Assembly: GCA_964248625.1 (NCBI GenBank)
Contig: CAXTZG010000037.1
Location: 1-33,101, forward strand
Reading direction: 5' to 3'
From: Lichenicola sp964248625
GTDB lineage: Bacteria; Pseudomonadota; Alphaproteobacteria; Acetobacterales; Acetobacteraceae
DNA: 33,101 nucleotides
Shown here piece after piece: positions 25,009 through 33,101 of the stretch (position 1 is the first letter of the stretch; every line of letters begins with the position of its first letter). The position numbers were made by a program, and so were the translations under genes. The notes below the pieces were generated by a model. That model was not told where the DNA came from, did not search any database, and saw nothing but the letters and a program-made list of their open reading frames with translations.

Positions 25009-25722
25009 TCAAGCGACCTTGCCGGGCCGCGGCGCCTGGTCGCGCGGCGGGCCGCCGGACAGCTGGGCGACCCAGGGGAAGCGTTCCGCCTCGGCCACGT
25101 CGTATCCCAGATTGAACACGTGCGGCGACCGGACCCGCTCGCGCGCGGAGCCGTAATAGGTGCCGAGCAGCCGGTCCACCACGAAGGAGGTGATGCCGTA
25201 ATTGCCGTGCTCGTCCTGGAAATGATGCGTCAGGTGCAGCTCCTTCATGCGACGCAGCAGCCGGTTGCGCGGCTTGAAGTTGAGGTGCTGGACGCAGTGG
25301 CAGAACTCGTAGGCGCAGGTGATGACCAGCCCGGCGCACAGGGCTGCCGCGGCGCCGCCCACCCCGCCGCCAATCAGCCAGCCGAGCGGCAGCAGGATCG
25401 CCACGATCGTCGGCAGCGTCGTCGCCGGCGAGCCGAACAGCACATCCATCCGGTGCGGATCCTGGTGATGGTCGAAATGGATCCGCTTCCAGAGTGCCGC
25501 CGTGATCGGGGAGCGATACAGGAACCGGCTGTGCAGGATGAAGCGGTGGATCACATACCAGGCGGCCGGATAAGCCAGCGCCGTGGCGAGCACGGCCCGA
25601 AGCGGACCCCACGGGCCGGCGGCATACCGGATCGCCAGCAGCCCGCAGGCCACCACGCCGACGGCATAGACATGGACGGCGGGATGGCTGGCATAGGCCT
25701 TGAACAGCTCGCGCAGGTTCAT
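25009..25722 (-). CDS. Fatty acid hydroxylase / sterol desaturase-superfamily di-iron enzyme
   Basis: 237 residues from ATG 25722; an ATG at 25773 is in frame but overlaps a TATACT element and lacks a ribosome-binding site. Histidine clusters of membrane di-iron hydroxylases are present: HRFILHSRF (HxxxxH), HFDHHQDPH (HxxHH), EFCHCVQHLN and HLTHHFQDEHGNYG (HxxHH). Four hydrophobic stretches place it in the inner membrane. Embedded between SPT and ceramide synthase, it probably hydroxylates the ceramide: C4 of the sphingoid base (phyto-type) or C2 of the amide acyl chain are the options. Family knowledge allows either; the sequence does not decide. Confidence 0.85.
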   Translation of the reverse strand: MNLRELFKAYASHPAVHVYAVGVVACGLLAIRYAAGPWGPLRAVLATALAYPAAWYVIHRFILHSRFLYRSPITAALWKRIHFDHHQDPHRMDVLFGSPATTLPTIVAILLPLGWLIGGGVGGAAAALCAGLVITCAYEFCHCVQHLNFKPRNRLLRRMKELHLTHHFQDEHGNYGITSFVVDRLLGTYYGSARERVRSPHVFNLGYDVAEAERFPWVAQLSGGPPRDQAPRPGKVA

Positions 25723-25872
25723 GCGGCCCAGGTCGAAGCTCCGACCAGAGGTCCGCCAGTTCGAGTATATCATGCGGTTCGAGTGCTACCGGGAACCGGC
25801 GCTGTCAAGCAAACAGGGCGTGGGGCGCTTTGCGTCGTCCCGGATCCCACCATCCTGCAGGCGGCCTGCGGA

Positions 25873-27120
25873 TCAGTCGGCGGCGGCATAGAGCGCCGCG
25901 TCGACCCCGCGCACGAGGCCGAGCTCCTGCCCGATCGCGGTGATGGCGCCGATCGCCCGGTTGACCTGGCCGACGCTGTGCGCGGCGCTGATGCTGGTGC
26001 GCAGCAGCGACGCGCTGCCCGGTGTCGCCGGGGGCAGAGCGAGGTTCACATAAATCCCGGCCTCGAACAGCCGGTTCCAGAACTGCACCGCGATGTCGGG
26101 ACCCGGCAGCCGGATCGAGACGATCGGGCTGACGGTGGGGCCCAGCGCGAAGCCGGCCTCCGACAGCCCGCGATACAGGCTCTCCGCATTCCGCGCGAGC
26201 CGGAGTCGCAGTCCCGGCTCCTCCTCGACCAGCTCCAGCGCACGCGACACCCCGGCGACGACTGCAGACGGCAGCGACGCGCTGAACATGTAGGCGCGCG
26301 ACGCCAAACGCAGCAGCTCGAAATCCGGCGCGTCCGACGCACAGAAGCCGCCGACCCCGCCCAGGCTCTTGCTGAACGTGCCGACAATGAAGTCCACGTC
26401 GTCCTCGACGCCGGCGAGCTCCACCAGCCCGCGTCCGCGGTCGCCGAGCACGCCGAGCGAATGGGCCTCGTCGACCAGCAGGAAGGCCCCCATTTCCCGC
26501 TTCACCGCGGCGATCTCGCGCAGCGGCGCCACGTCGCCCAGCATGCTGTAGATGCCCTCCACCACGATCAGGTTCTGGGGGGCAGGCTCGCCGGCCGGCT
26601 TCTGGTCGCTCCGCTCCGCCAGCAGCCTGAGGCGCCGGTAGAGGTCGTCCGGGTCGTTGTGCCGGAAACGCGTCACCTGCGCGCCACTCAGCCGGGCCCC
26701 GTCATAGATGCTGGCATGGCTGTCGGCATCGAGCAGCAGGTTGTCGTCGCGACCGGCAAGGCCCGACAGGATGCCGAGATTGGCCTGGTAGCCGGTGGTG
26801 AACAGCATGGCGTCGCGTCGGCCGAGGAAGCGCGCGATCTGGGCTTCCAGCGCGGCATGGCCGCCATAGGTGCCGTTGGCGATCCTGCTGCCGGTGGTGC
26901 CGGTGCCCTCGGCCTCCAGGGCCGTCACCGCCCGCCCGATGCAGCTCGGGTCGAAGGTGAGACCGAGATAGTTGTTGGTGCCCAGCAGCAGGACGTTCCG
27001 TTCGCCGATGCGCGCCTCCGTCGGCGACAGCATCTCGTCGAAGGCGACGGTGAACGGATTCTGCAGATGGCCACCGAGGCGCGCGTAGGCCAGCTTCAGG
27101 CTGGCGTATTTCTCGAGCAT
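25873..27120 (-). CDS. spt: Serine palmitoyltransferase (PLP-dependent, alpha-oxoamine synthase family)
   Basis: 415 residues. First committed step of sphingolipid synthesis: L-serine plus an acyl thioester gives 3-ketosphinganine. The alpha-oxoamine synthase fold is evident: NNYLGLTFDP, EGTGTTGSRIANGTYGGHAALE, VVEGIYSMLGDVAPL, LVDEAHSLGVLG (D217, H220) and the PLP lysine in GTFSKSLGG (K251). The GTFSKS(L/F)GG form with NYLGL fits SPT rather than KBL, BioF or HemA; the dedicated ACP gene immediately upstream (stop TAG abuts this ATG) supports acyl-ACP use. It is soluble. The length matches bacterial SPTs (about 400-420). Confidence 0.92.
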   Translation of the reverse strand: MLEKYASLKLAYARLGGHLQNPFTVAFDEMLSPTEARIGERNVLLLGTNNYLGLTFDPSCIGRAVTALEAEGTGTTGSRIANGTYGGHAALEAQIARFLGRRDAMLFTTGYQANLGILSGLAGRDDNLLLDADSHASIYDGARLSGAQVTRFRHNDPDDLYRRLRLLAERSDQKPAGEPAPQNLIVVEGIYSMLGDVAPLREIAAVKREMGAFLLVDEAHSLGVLGDRGRGLVELAGVEDDVDFIVGTFSKSLGGVGGFCASDAPDFELLRLASRAYMFSASLPSAVVAGVSRALELVEEEPGLRLRLARNAESLYRGLSEAGFALGPTVSPIVSIRLPGPDIAVQFWNRLFEAGIYVNLALPPATPGSASLLRTSISAAHSVGQVNRAIGAITAIGQELGLVRGVDAALYAAAD

Positions 27121-27396
27121 CTAGCGCAGACCGGCGGCGGGCTGCGCAGCAGGCTGCGACTGCAGGAGCCGGGCCAGATCGCCCACCGTCTCGACCCCCG
27201 ACAGCTCGTCGATCGGGATGATGGTGTCGAACTCGGTCTCGATCGCCATCACGAAATCCATCACCGCCAGCGAGTCGAGCTTCAGGTCCCGGACGATGCT
27301 GGTTTCGGCGACGATCCTGCCGTCATAGTTCGCCAGCGGGTCCTTCATCGACCTCAGCACGCCCGAGATCCGATCGATGACATCCTCGTCTGACAC
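27121..27396 (-). CDS. Acyl carrier protein of the ceramide cluster
   Basis: 91 residues. GTG start at 27396 with AAGGAG 7 nt upstream decides the start; the longer open frame is the chance frame. The phosphopantetheine attachment site is DSLAVMDFVMAIE (S42). Helix II is followed by FDTIIPIDELSGVETVGDLARLL. The C-terminal tail is Gln/Pro/Ala-rich. It probably carries the acyl chain activated by the ligase at 21770 and delivers it to SPT (as in Sphingomonas/Caulobacter clusters). The stop codon directly abuts the SPT ATG, so the two are co-translated. Confidence 0.92.
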   Translation of the reverse strand: MSDEDVIDRISGVLRSMKDPLANYDGRIVAETSIVRDLKLDSLAVMDFVMAIETEFDTIIPIDELSGVETVGDLARLLQSQPAAQPAAGLR

Positions 27397-27458
27397 GCTT
27401 TGGCTCCTTCGCCGAACGGCTGCTCGCGTTCGTGTTCCGCAATCGACGCCGTCCCGAC

Positions 27459-27487
27459 AAGATAGGGCAACGCCGGGCAGCGGCCAA
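27459..27487 (-). promoter_or_regulatory. Candidate sigma-70-type promoter of the ceramide operon
   Basis: On the - strand TTGGCC (27487-27482), a 17-bp spacer, TATCTT (27464-27459), 63 bp before the ACP start codon and inside the 146-bp gap after the peptidase gene. Each hexamer is 4/6 to consensus. Confidence 0.45.
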
Positions 27488-27542
27488 ATCCGATCCTTCC
27501 GGGCACGATCATCCGGTTCGCTCGCCCGGCGGTTCGCCGGCC

Positions 27543-29660
27543 TCAGTCCATGAGCCGGCGCGTCAGGTAGGTCGCCTCGAGCGCCTGCTCGTGCGCGATC
27601 TCGAGCAGGTTGGCGGTGCCGGCATGGCCGCCCTCGGTGTCCTCGTAATAAAGGAACGGGACGCCAAGCTGGTCCAGCCGCCAGGCGAAGCGCCTGGCGT
27701 GCACCGGACCCACGCGATCGTCCTTGGTCGAGGTGAAGATGAACGGCTCGGGATAGCGCACGCCCGCCCGCAGGTTCTGCAGCGGCGAGATGCCGGCCAG
27801 GAAGGCGCGCTCGTCGGGCCGGGACACGCTGCCGTACTCGTCGACCCAGGAGGCGCCGGCCGCCATGGTCTCGAAATGCAGCATGTCGAGCAGCGGCACC
27901 CCGATGATCACCGCCCGCCACAGCTCGGGATGCTGGGTGAACTCGACGCCCATCAGCAGACCGCCGTTCGAGCGGCCGCGGATGCCGAGGCGGCGCGACG
28001 AGGTGATGCCGCGCGCGATCAGGTCGCGTCCGACGGCGGCGAAGTCGTCGAACACGTGCTGGCGCGCGGTCTTGCGACCGGCCTCGTGCCAGCGCGGGCC
28101 GAACTCGCCGCCGCCGCGTATGTTGGCCAGCGCGTAGACGCCGCCGCGCGCCATCCAGAGCCGTCCGATCGCGCCGGAATAGCTCGGCGTGCTGGACACG
28201 CCGAAGCCGCCATAGGCGGTCAGCTCCGTCGGATTGGAGCCGTCATGCTTCAGGCCGCGGCGATGCACGACGAAATAGGGCACCCTCGTGCCGTCCGCCG
28301 AGGTCGCCTCCAGCTGCTCCACCACGAGGCCGGACGCGTCGAACTGCGCCGGCAGCGCCTTCACCTGGACAGTCCGGGCGGCGGCGGCATCGGCCACCCA
28401 GAGCTGGCTCGGGGTCAGGAAGCCGCTCACCTGCAGGAAGACCCGGTCGTCGTGCCGGCCGCTATCGACCAGCTCGACCGCCACGTCGTCTGGCAGTGAA
28501 AGGCGCCGGCTGGTCCAGCCATCGGCGGTCGGGGTGAAAACAAAGGCGCCGCCGCGCACGTTGTCATAGATCGCCGCCACCACATGGCCATGGGTGATGC
28601 CGACCGCGTCGGCCTCAACCGACTGGCGGGGCCCGGGGATGAACACCGGTTGCGGTGCCGCAGCCGGATGCGCGAGATCGAGCGCCACCAGGCTGCCTGC
28701 CTCGATCGCCCGCCCTGCCCCGGCCTGCCAGTCCTGATCCAGCTTCACCACCAGGCGGTCGGCCACCAGCCCGATCACGGTGGCCTTCGGCGGCAGCGGC
28801 AGCGGCGCCAGCCCGGCCGGCGTCAGCCGCCGATACTGGCTGGCGAAGAAGCTGATGCCGCGACGGATCAGCACGGCGCGGTGGCCGTCGCCGTCGACCA
28901 GCACCTGCGGGCCGTCGGAGATGTCGGCCGGCGTCCCGCGCGCCACCTCCTGCGCCTGGTCGAGCGCCTGCCCGCGATGCAGCCGCTTGACGATGAACGG
29001 GTAGCCGGACGCGGTCAGGCTTCCCGCCCCCCAGTCGCGCGCCACCAGCAGCGTATCGGCGTTCTCCCAGGCGATCTGCTGCTTGGAATGCGGCAGCACG
29101 AAGCCGTCCTGCACGAAGCGGCCCGCGACCATGTCGAACTCGCGCGCGGTGGTGGCGTCCTCGCCCGCATCGGACAGCATGACCAGGCACCGCCGCTCCT
29201 CGGGCTCGGCGCACTCGACGCCCTTCCAGACCCAGTTGGCATGCTCGGCCGCCGACAGCGCGTCGAGATCGATCACCGTGTGCCAGGCGGGAGCATTGCC
29301 GCGAAACGAGGCGAAGCCGGTCCGGCGCCAGAGGCCGCGGCGATGCTGCGCATCCTGCCAGAAGTTGTAGATCTGGCCGCCGATCACTCTCGGCGTCGGG
29401 ATGCGGTCATGCGCCTGTGCGATCGCCAGCGCGTCCGACTGGAAGCCGGCATAGCGCGGGTCGGCCTGCAGCGCGCCCAAGGTCCTGGCGTTCTGCGCGC
29501 CGACCCAGTCGAGCGCCGGCCTGCCCTCGATGTCGCTCAGAAAGGCCGGGGGCTCGGTTTCCGGCACGACGGCGGCAGGGGTCGCAGACGACACCACGGT
29601 CGCCGCCCGCAGGGGCAGCGGACACAGCAGGGCAAGCAGAAGAATGCAAGGCAGGCGCAT
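27543..29660 (-). CDS. Secreted prolyl oligopeptidase (S9A family)
   Basis: 705 residues from ATG 29660, with GGAAG about 5 nt upstream. The signal peptide is MRLPCILLLALLCPLPLRA; the mature N-terminal part is the beta-propeller domain (about 50-440). The C-terminal alpha/beta hydrolase domain has RGRSNGGLL (nucleophile S564), KDDRVGP (acid D647 or D648) and GGHAG (H679). All three of the triad are in place. The family cleaves peptides up to about 30 residues after proline; here it would work in the periplasm or outside. It is codirectional with the ceramide operon but 146 bp apart with a candidate promoter between, so a functional link is doubtful. Confidence 0.93.
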   Translation of the reverse strand: MRLPCILLLALLCPLPLRAATVVSSATPAAVVPETEPPAFLSDIEGRPALDWVGAQNARTLGALQADPRYAGFQSDALAIAQAHDRIPTPRVIGGQIYNFWQDAQHRRGLWRRTGFASFRGNAPAWHTVIDLDALSAAEHANWVWKGVECAEPEERRCLVMLSDAGEDATTAREFDMVAGRFVQDGFVLPHSKQQIAWENADTLLVARDWGAGSLTASGYPFIVKRLHRGQALDQAQEVARGTPADISDGPQVLVDGDGHRAVLIRRGISFFASQYRRLTPAGLAPLPLPPKATVIGLVADRLVVKLDQDWQAGAGRAIEAGSLVALDLAHPAAAPQPVFIPGPRQSVEADAVGITHGHVVAAIYDNVRGGAFVFTPTADGWTSRRLSLPDDVAVELVDSGRHDDRVFLQVSGFLTPSQLWVADAAAARTVQVKALPAQFDASGLVVEQLEATSADGTRVPYFVVHRRGLKHDGSNPTELTAYGGFGVSSTPSYSGAIGRLWMARGGVYALANIRGGGEFGPRWHEAGRKTARQHVFDDFAAVGRDLIARGITSSRRLGIRGRSNGGLLMGVEFTQHPELWRAVIIGVPLLDMLHFETMAAGASWVDEYGSVSRPDERAFLAGISPLQNLRAGVRYPEPFIFTSTKDDRVGPVHARRFAWRLDQLGVPFLYYEDTEGGHAGTANLLEIAHEQALEATYLTRRLMD

Positions 29661-29896
29661 GAGACTTCCGATGCAGGCAGCCGTACGGGGACCAAGTCGC
29701 GGGGGACATGACAGGTCCGGCCTGCCTGATGCAACAGTTCTGAGACAGGCCGGCCCGAGGGGACGCGCGGGTCCGGCGCCGCGAAATCGGCGTTCCATGA
29801 GTGGCCGGGCACGGATCGGGATCGGCGCGGCACGACCGGATGTGCTACAGCGCGCGGCTGCTCGGCGACGAGGCAGCAGCTGCGGGAACACTGTTG

Positions 29897-31099
29897 ATGG
29901 ATATCCTTGCCCACCGCTTCGACACCCTGGCCCGCGGCGATGTCGAGGCGCTGCCCGGATCGCTGATCCGGGAGGTCGCGCAGGAGGGCTTCGGCCTGGC
30001 GGACGTGATCCCGCTCTGGTTCGGCGAGCCGGACTCGGTCACGCCCGCCTTTATTCGCGATGCGGCGAAGCGGGCGCTCGATGAGGGCGAGACCTTCTAT
30101 GTTTCCAACTACGGCATCCCGGCGCTGCGCGAGGCGATCGCGCGCTACCAGGCCGGGCTGGGCCGGACCTCCTCGCCCGACCGAATCTGCATCGCCTCGT
30201 CCGGCGTCAACGCCATCCTGCTCGCCTGCCAGACGCTGCTGTCGCCGGGCGACCGGGTGGTGCTGCCGACGCCGCACTGGCCGAACCTCGCCGGCATCCC
30301 TGCCGTGGTCGGTGCCTCGGTGGCGACGGTGCCGCTGCGCCTGGAGGCTGGGCAGTGGCGGATCGACCTGGAGGAGCTGCTGGCGGCCCTGACCCCGGGA
30401 ACCCGCGCGGTGATCCTGAACTCGCCCGGCAATCCCACGGGGTGGATGCTGAGCCGGGCCGAGCAGGAGACGGTGCTGCAGCATTGCCGGCGCCACGGCA
30501 TCTGGATCCTGGCCGACGACGTCTATGAGCGCGTGGTGTTCGGGCGGCGCGCGGCACCCGTGCTGCTGGAGTTCGCCGATCCGGACGACCGGATCGTGTC
30601 GATCAACTCGTTTTCCAAGAGCTGGGCGATGACCGGCTGGCGGCTCGGCTGGCTCACGGCGCCGGCTGCCCTGATGCCGGCACTCGGCAAGCTGAACGAG
30701 TTCAACACCTCCTGCGCGCCGGCCTTCATCCAGCATGCCGGCATCGCCGCGCTGGAGCAGGGCGAGCCGTTCATCGTCGAGACGATCGGCCGCTACCGCG
30801 ACCGTCGCGACCTCGCGGTCGAGCTGCTCGGCGCGATCCCCGGCGCGGTCGTGCCGTGTCCGGACGGGGCGATGTACTCGTTCTTCTCGGTGGCGGGCTG
30901 CACGGACAGCCTCGGGCTGGCCAAGTCGCTGCTGCGGCAGGCACGGGTCGGGCTGGCGCCCGGCCGGGCGTTCGGCCCTGCCGGCGAAGGCTGCCTCAGG
31001 CTGTGCTTCGCGGTCGGCGAGGACCGGCTGCGCGAGGCCTGCGGCCGCATCGCCGACTTCTTCGCTTCGCCCGCCGGCCGGGCCGCAGCCGGCGGCTGA
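29897..31099 (+). CDS. Class I/II pyridoxal-phosphate aminotransferase (AspC-like)
   Basis: 400 residues from ATG 29897; the in-frame start at 29801 lies in a GC-rich region with no ribosome-binding site. Aspartate-aminotransferase fold type I motifs: IPLWFGEPD, FYVSNYGIPALREAI, ASSGVNAIL, NSPGNPTGW, ILADDVYE, and the PLP Schiff-base lysine in SFSKSWAMTGWRLGW (K241), with the R-containing C-terminal CLRLCFA. It transfers the amino group between an amino acid and a 2-oxo acid. The substrate cannot be named. It is divergent to the peptidase gene (236-bp spacer) and convergent to creA. Confidence 0.9.
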   Translation: MDILAHRFDTLARGDVEALPGSLIREVAQEGFGLADVIPLWFGEPDSVTPAFIRDAAKRALDEGETFYVSNYGIPALREAIARYQAGLGRTSSPDRICIASSGVNAILLACQTLLSPGDRVVLPTPHWPNLAGIPAVVGASVATVPLRLEAGQWRIDLEELLAALTPGTRAVILNSPGNPTGWMLSRAEQETVLQHCRRHGIWILADDVYERVVFGRRAAPVLLEFADPDDRIVSINSFSKSWAMTGWRLGWLTAPAALMPALGKLNEFNTSCAPAFIQHAGIAALEQGEPFIVETIGRYRDRRDLAVELLGAIPGAVVPCPDGAMYSFFSVAGCTDSLGLAKSLLRQARVGLAPGRAFGPAGEGCLRLCFAVGEDRLREACGRIADFFASPAGRAAAGG

Positions 31100-31120
31100 T
31101 CCGGCCGGTCCGGCGCGGGG

Positions 31121-31603
31121 CTACGGCGTGTCCAGCGGCACCGCGGTGATGGCGTTGTAGGGGCTGCCGCCGGTGGTCAGCGCCTTGGTCGACCAGGCCA
31201 GATAGACCAGCACGTGCTTGTCGCGGTCGACGATCCGCGACACCCGCAGCTCCTTGAAGAAGAAGGACGTGCTTTCGCCGAACACCACCTCGCTGTCCGG
31301 AAGGTCGCCCTGCGGCGTCACCCGGCCGATGGCGCGGCAGGCCAGCGAGAAGCGCGACGGGTCGGTGGCCAGGCCGAGCGAGCCCTTCAGGCCGCCGGTC
31401 TCGGCATGCGACACGTAGCAGGACACGCCCGCCACCTTGGGATCGTCGTAGCGGTCGACCACGATCCTGTCGTTGCGGCCGACCAGGCGGAACGTCGTGC
31501 TGACCGCGCCGACCCGGGTGCCGTCCGCCGCGATGGCGGCCGGCGCGACGCAGGTGGCCATCAGCGCCAGGGCGGCGTGGCCGGTCCATGTCGGGCGTGT
31601 CAT
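31121..31603 (-). CDS. creA: CreA family periplasmic protein
   Basis: 160 residues. A signal peptide (TWTGHAALALMATCVAPAAIAA) is followed by the CreA domain: VGAVSTTFRLVGRNDRIVVD, the DDPKVAGVSCYVSHAETGG block, DPSRFSLACRAIG, and the VFGESTSFFFKELRVSRIVD segment. The two cysteines are probably a disulfide. CreA is conserved in proteobacteria but its function is not known. ATG 31603. It is convergent with the aminotransferase gene, with 21 bp between. Confidence 0.9.
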   Translation of the reverse strand: MTRPTWTGHAALALMATCVAPAAIAADGTRVGAVSTTFRLVGRNDRIVVDRYDDPKVAGVSCYVSHAETGGLKGSLGLATDPSRFSLACRAIGRVTPQGDLPDSEVVFGESTSFFFKELRVSRIVDRDKHVLVYLAWSTKALTTGGSPYNAITAVPLDTP

Positions 31604-31683
31604 GCACGGGCAGCTCCGTGATCGGGGTCAACAGATGGCAGACACCGAGCCCGACGGCGCGGCCGCTGGCAAGGGCTGCCGCC

Positions 31684-33101
31684 TCAGCCGGCGGCACTCT
31701 CCTTGCCGCGCCTCTGCTGGCGCAGCACCGCCTCGATCCAGCCGTTCAGCCGGGCGGTGACCGCCTCCGCCTCGTCGCGCTCCGGATAGGCGTCGGGAAA
31801 GCGCAGCGACAGCCAGCGCCAGGCGACCAGCCGCTTGTGCCGCTTCTCGGCACGCTCGAGCTCCTCGCGCGACGCGCGGTCCGGCGACGGCAGGCGCGAG
31901 CCGGACGGCGGCGGCACGATCCGGCCGGCACCATGCTCGGCCGCCCATCCCGCCAGGCGCGGGATGCCGTTGTCGCGCTCGTCGATCGGGCACATGGCGT
32001 AGGCCCAGCGCGCGGCGAGATCGAGGCCGGCGACGCCTTCGAGCGCCGTCGCCATCTCGAAGGCCTGGCTCATGTCGGCGAGGCGGTAGTTCGGGTCGTC
32101 GCGGCGCAGCACCGCGCGACGGATCCGGGCCAGCACGCCGAACAGGCTGTCGGAGCCGATCTCGTCGGCCACCGCCCGCACGATGTCGGCATCGGGCTGC
32201 ACCAGCGGACGCAGATCAGGCGGCTCGGCCGAGGGTGCCGCCAGCATCTGGCGGATGAAGGACGGGCTGCCCGCACCCGCCAGCACCGCCACCACGCCGG
32301 CCTCGTGGCGTCCGTAGCGCCCGGCCCGGCCGCCGATCTGCTTGATCTCGTGGGCCAGCAGGTCGCGGCTCTGCGTGCCGTCGAACTTGCGCAGGGCGGC
32401 GAACACCACGCGGCGGATGTTGAGGTTGAGGCCCATGCCGATCGCGTCGGTGGCGATCAGGATGTCGGCATCGCCGCTGTTGAAGCGCGCGGCCTCGGCC
32501 CGGCGCACCTCCGGGCTGAGCGCGCCGTACACCACCGCGACGCGCCGACCGCGACCCTGCAGCGCCGCCCTGAGGTCCAGCACCTCGCGCCGCGAAAAGG
32601 CGATCAGCGCGTCGCCGGCGCCGAGGTCGCCCAGGCGCACCGCTTCCGACGCCGCCGCGAGCGGACCCTTGCGCTGCAGCGTGACCTCCTCGATGGGGTC
32701 GCCGCAGAGGGTGGCGATGCGACGCACCATCGGCGCGCAGTCGGGCGAGCCCAGCACGAACACCTCGCGCGCCGGCGCCCCCATGATGGCAGCCGTCCAG
32801 GCGGCGCCGCGATCGGGATCGTGCAGCATCTGCGCCTCGTCGACGATCGCCACCTCGACCGGGTTGTGCAGCGGGCACATCTCCACCGTCGCCGCCAGAT
32901 GCCGGCTGCCCGGCTCGACGATGCGCTCCTCGCCGGTGGCGAGCGAGGCCGGCACGCCGCGGGCGCCCAGCGCCTCGCGGAACTCGTGCGCCAGCAGCCT
33001 GAGCGGCGCCAGCGCGAGGCCGCTCGCCGCCCCCGACAGCCGGTCGAGCGCGGTGTGCGACTTGCCGCTGTTGGTCGGCCCGGTGACCAGGGTGATGCGG
33101 C
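31684..33101 (-). CDS. Suv3-like ATP-dependent RNA/DNA helicase (N-terminus beyond window)
   Basis: About 471 residues are visible; the 5' end runs off at 33101. Walker A GPTNSGKSHT, the Suv3-type signature, is near the window edge (about 33088-33058), followed by APLRLLAHEFREAL, the DEAQ box (IVDEAQML, near 32840), motif III/IV LIAFSRREVL, VYGALSPEVRR, DILIATDAIGMGLNLN, and motif VI QIGGRAGRYG. A Suv3 C-terminal domain follows. It lacks the extra Pro/Lys-rich DSPFAAL-type tail seen at the left edge of the window and ends at RRGKESAAG. Suv3 relatives unwind RNA (mitochondrial degradosome) but bacterial roles are little studied. Confidence 0.9.
   Translation of the reverse strand, partial: RITLVTGPTNSGKSHTALDRLSGAASGLALAPLRLLAHEFREALGARGVPASLATGEERIVEPGSRHLAATVEMCPLHNPVEVAIVDEAQMLHDPDRGAAWTAAIMGAPAREVFVLGSPDCAPMVRRIATLCGDPIEEVTLQRKGPLAAASEAVRLGDLGAGDALIAFSRREVLDLRAALQGRGRRVAVVYGALSPEVRRAEAARFNSGDADILIATDAIGMGLNLNIRRVVFAALRKFDGTQSRDLLAHEIKQIGGRAGRYGRHEAGVVAVLAGAGSPSFIRQMLAAPSAEPPDLRPLVQPDADIVRAVADEIGSDSLFGVLARIRRAVLRRDDPNYRLADMSQAFEMATALEGVAGLDLAARWAYAMCPIDERDNGIPRLAGWAAEHGAGRIVPPPSGSRLPSPDRASREELERAEKRHKRLVAWRWLSLRFPDAYPERDEAEAVTARLNGWIEAVLRQQRRGKESAAG

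Noticed and set aside
21812..25156. Very long + strand open frame (1114 codons), and a similar one at 25120-27393
   Set aside because: They lie antisense to the ligase, ceramide synthase, hydroxylase and SPT genes, whose proteins match known families. Their own products are low-complexity Arg/Gln/Asp/Gly-rich, typical of chance frames in GC-rich DNA.
25803..25808. Perfect TTGACA on the - strand upstream of the hydroxylase
   Set aside because: No acceptable -10 hexamer at 16-18 bp; the TATACT further down is 33 bp away.
27543..29660. Prolyl oligopeptidase as a member of the ceramide operon
   Set aside because: A 146-bp gap with a candidate promoter separates them, and no known ceramide step needs a peptidase.
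29700..29770. 8-bp inverted repeat (ccggcctg / caggccgg) between peptidase and aminotransferase genes
   Set aside because: Short, GC-only arms with a long spacer are expected by chance in this composition; no promoter hexamers align with it.

Overview
The window is high-GC alphaproteobacterial DNA. An Acetobacteraceae/Rhodospirillales-type host is the best guess: the S4-domain protein/fdxA pair follows a helicase tail, there is an acetan/xanthan-like exopolysaccharide locus, and there is a bacterial ceramide gene set with an added hydroxylase. No rRNA, tRNA, CRISPR, insertion sequence or phage gene was seen. Three runs of N (662-671, 11337-11398, 19678-19687) are scaffold gaps, and two of them break the reading frame of a real gene.

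Region 1 (1-2300, + strand) is housekeeping: the last codons of a probable Suv3-like helicase, an S4 RNA-binding protein, 7Fe ferredoxin FdxA with a textbook terminator, a small membrane protein and a PPP-type phosphatase. A long near-perfect hairpin (2348-2406) separates it from region 2.

Region 2 (2420-20808) is an exopolysaccharide locus. On the - strand, read from 16202 leftward, three GT4 glycosyltransferases, a Wzy-like polymerase, a Wzx-like flippase and a GT2 glycosyltransferase are tightly packed, mostly overlapping. After a gap come an outer-membrane beta-barrel and a short Wza/GumB-like export lipoprotein, then an AT-richer orphan glycosyltransferase and a large secreted glycoside hydrolase with two carbohydrate-binding repeats and an RTX-like tail. 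Divergently on the + strand lie a Wzz/Wzc-type co-polymerase kinase and, after a 607-bp leader, a GumD/WcaJ-type priming glycosyl-phosphate transferase. Together they form a Wzx/Wzy-dependent pathway: priming, sugar addition, flipping, polymerisation, chain-length control and export through a short OPX protein probably paired with the barrel.

Region 3 (20796-27396, - strand) is a ceramide (sphingolipid) cluster: dedicated acyl carrier protein, serine palmitoyltransferase, fatty-acid-hydroxylase-superfamily enzyme, GNAT-like ceramide synthase, fatty acyl-AMP/ACP ligase and NAD-dependent ketoreductase. Its last gene overlaps the end of the priming transferase gene convergently by 13 bp. A candidate sigma-70-type promoter lies in front of the ACP gene.

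Region 4 (27543-33101) holds a secreted prolyl oligopeptidase (-), a divergent class I/II aminotransferase (+), a CreA-family periplasmic protein (-) and the C-terminal part of a Suv3-like helicase (-) that runs off the window.
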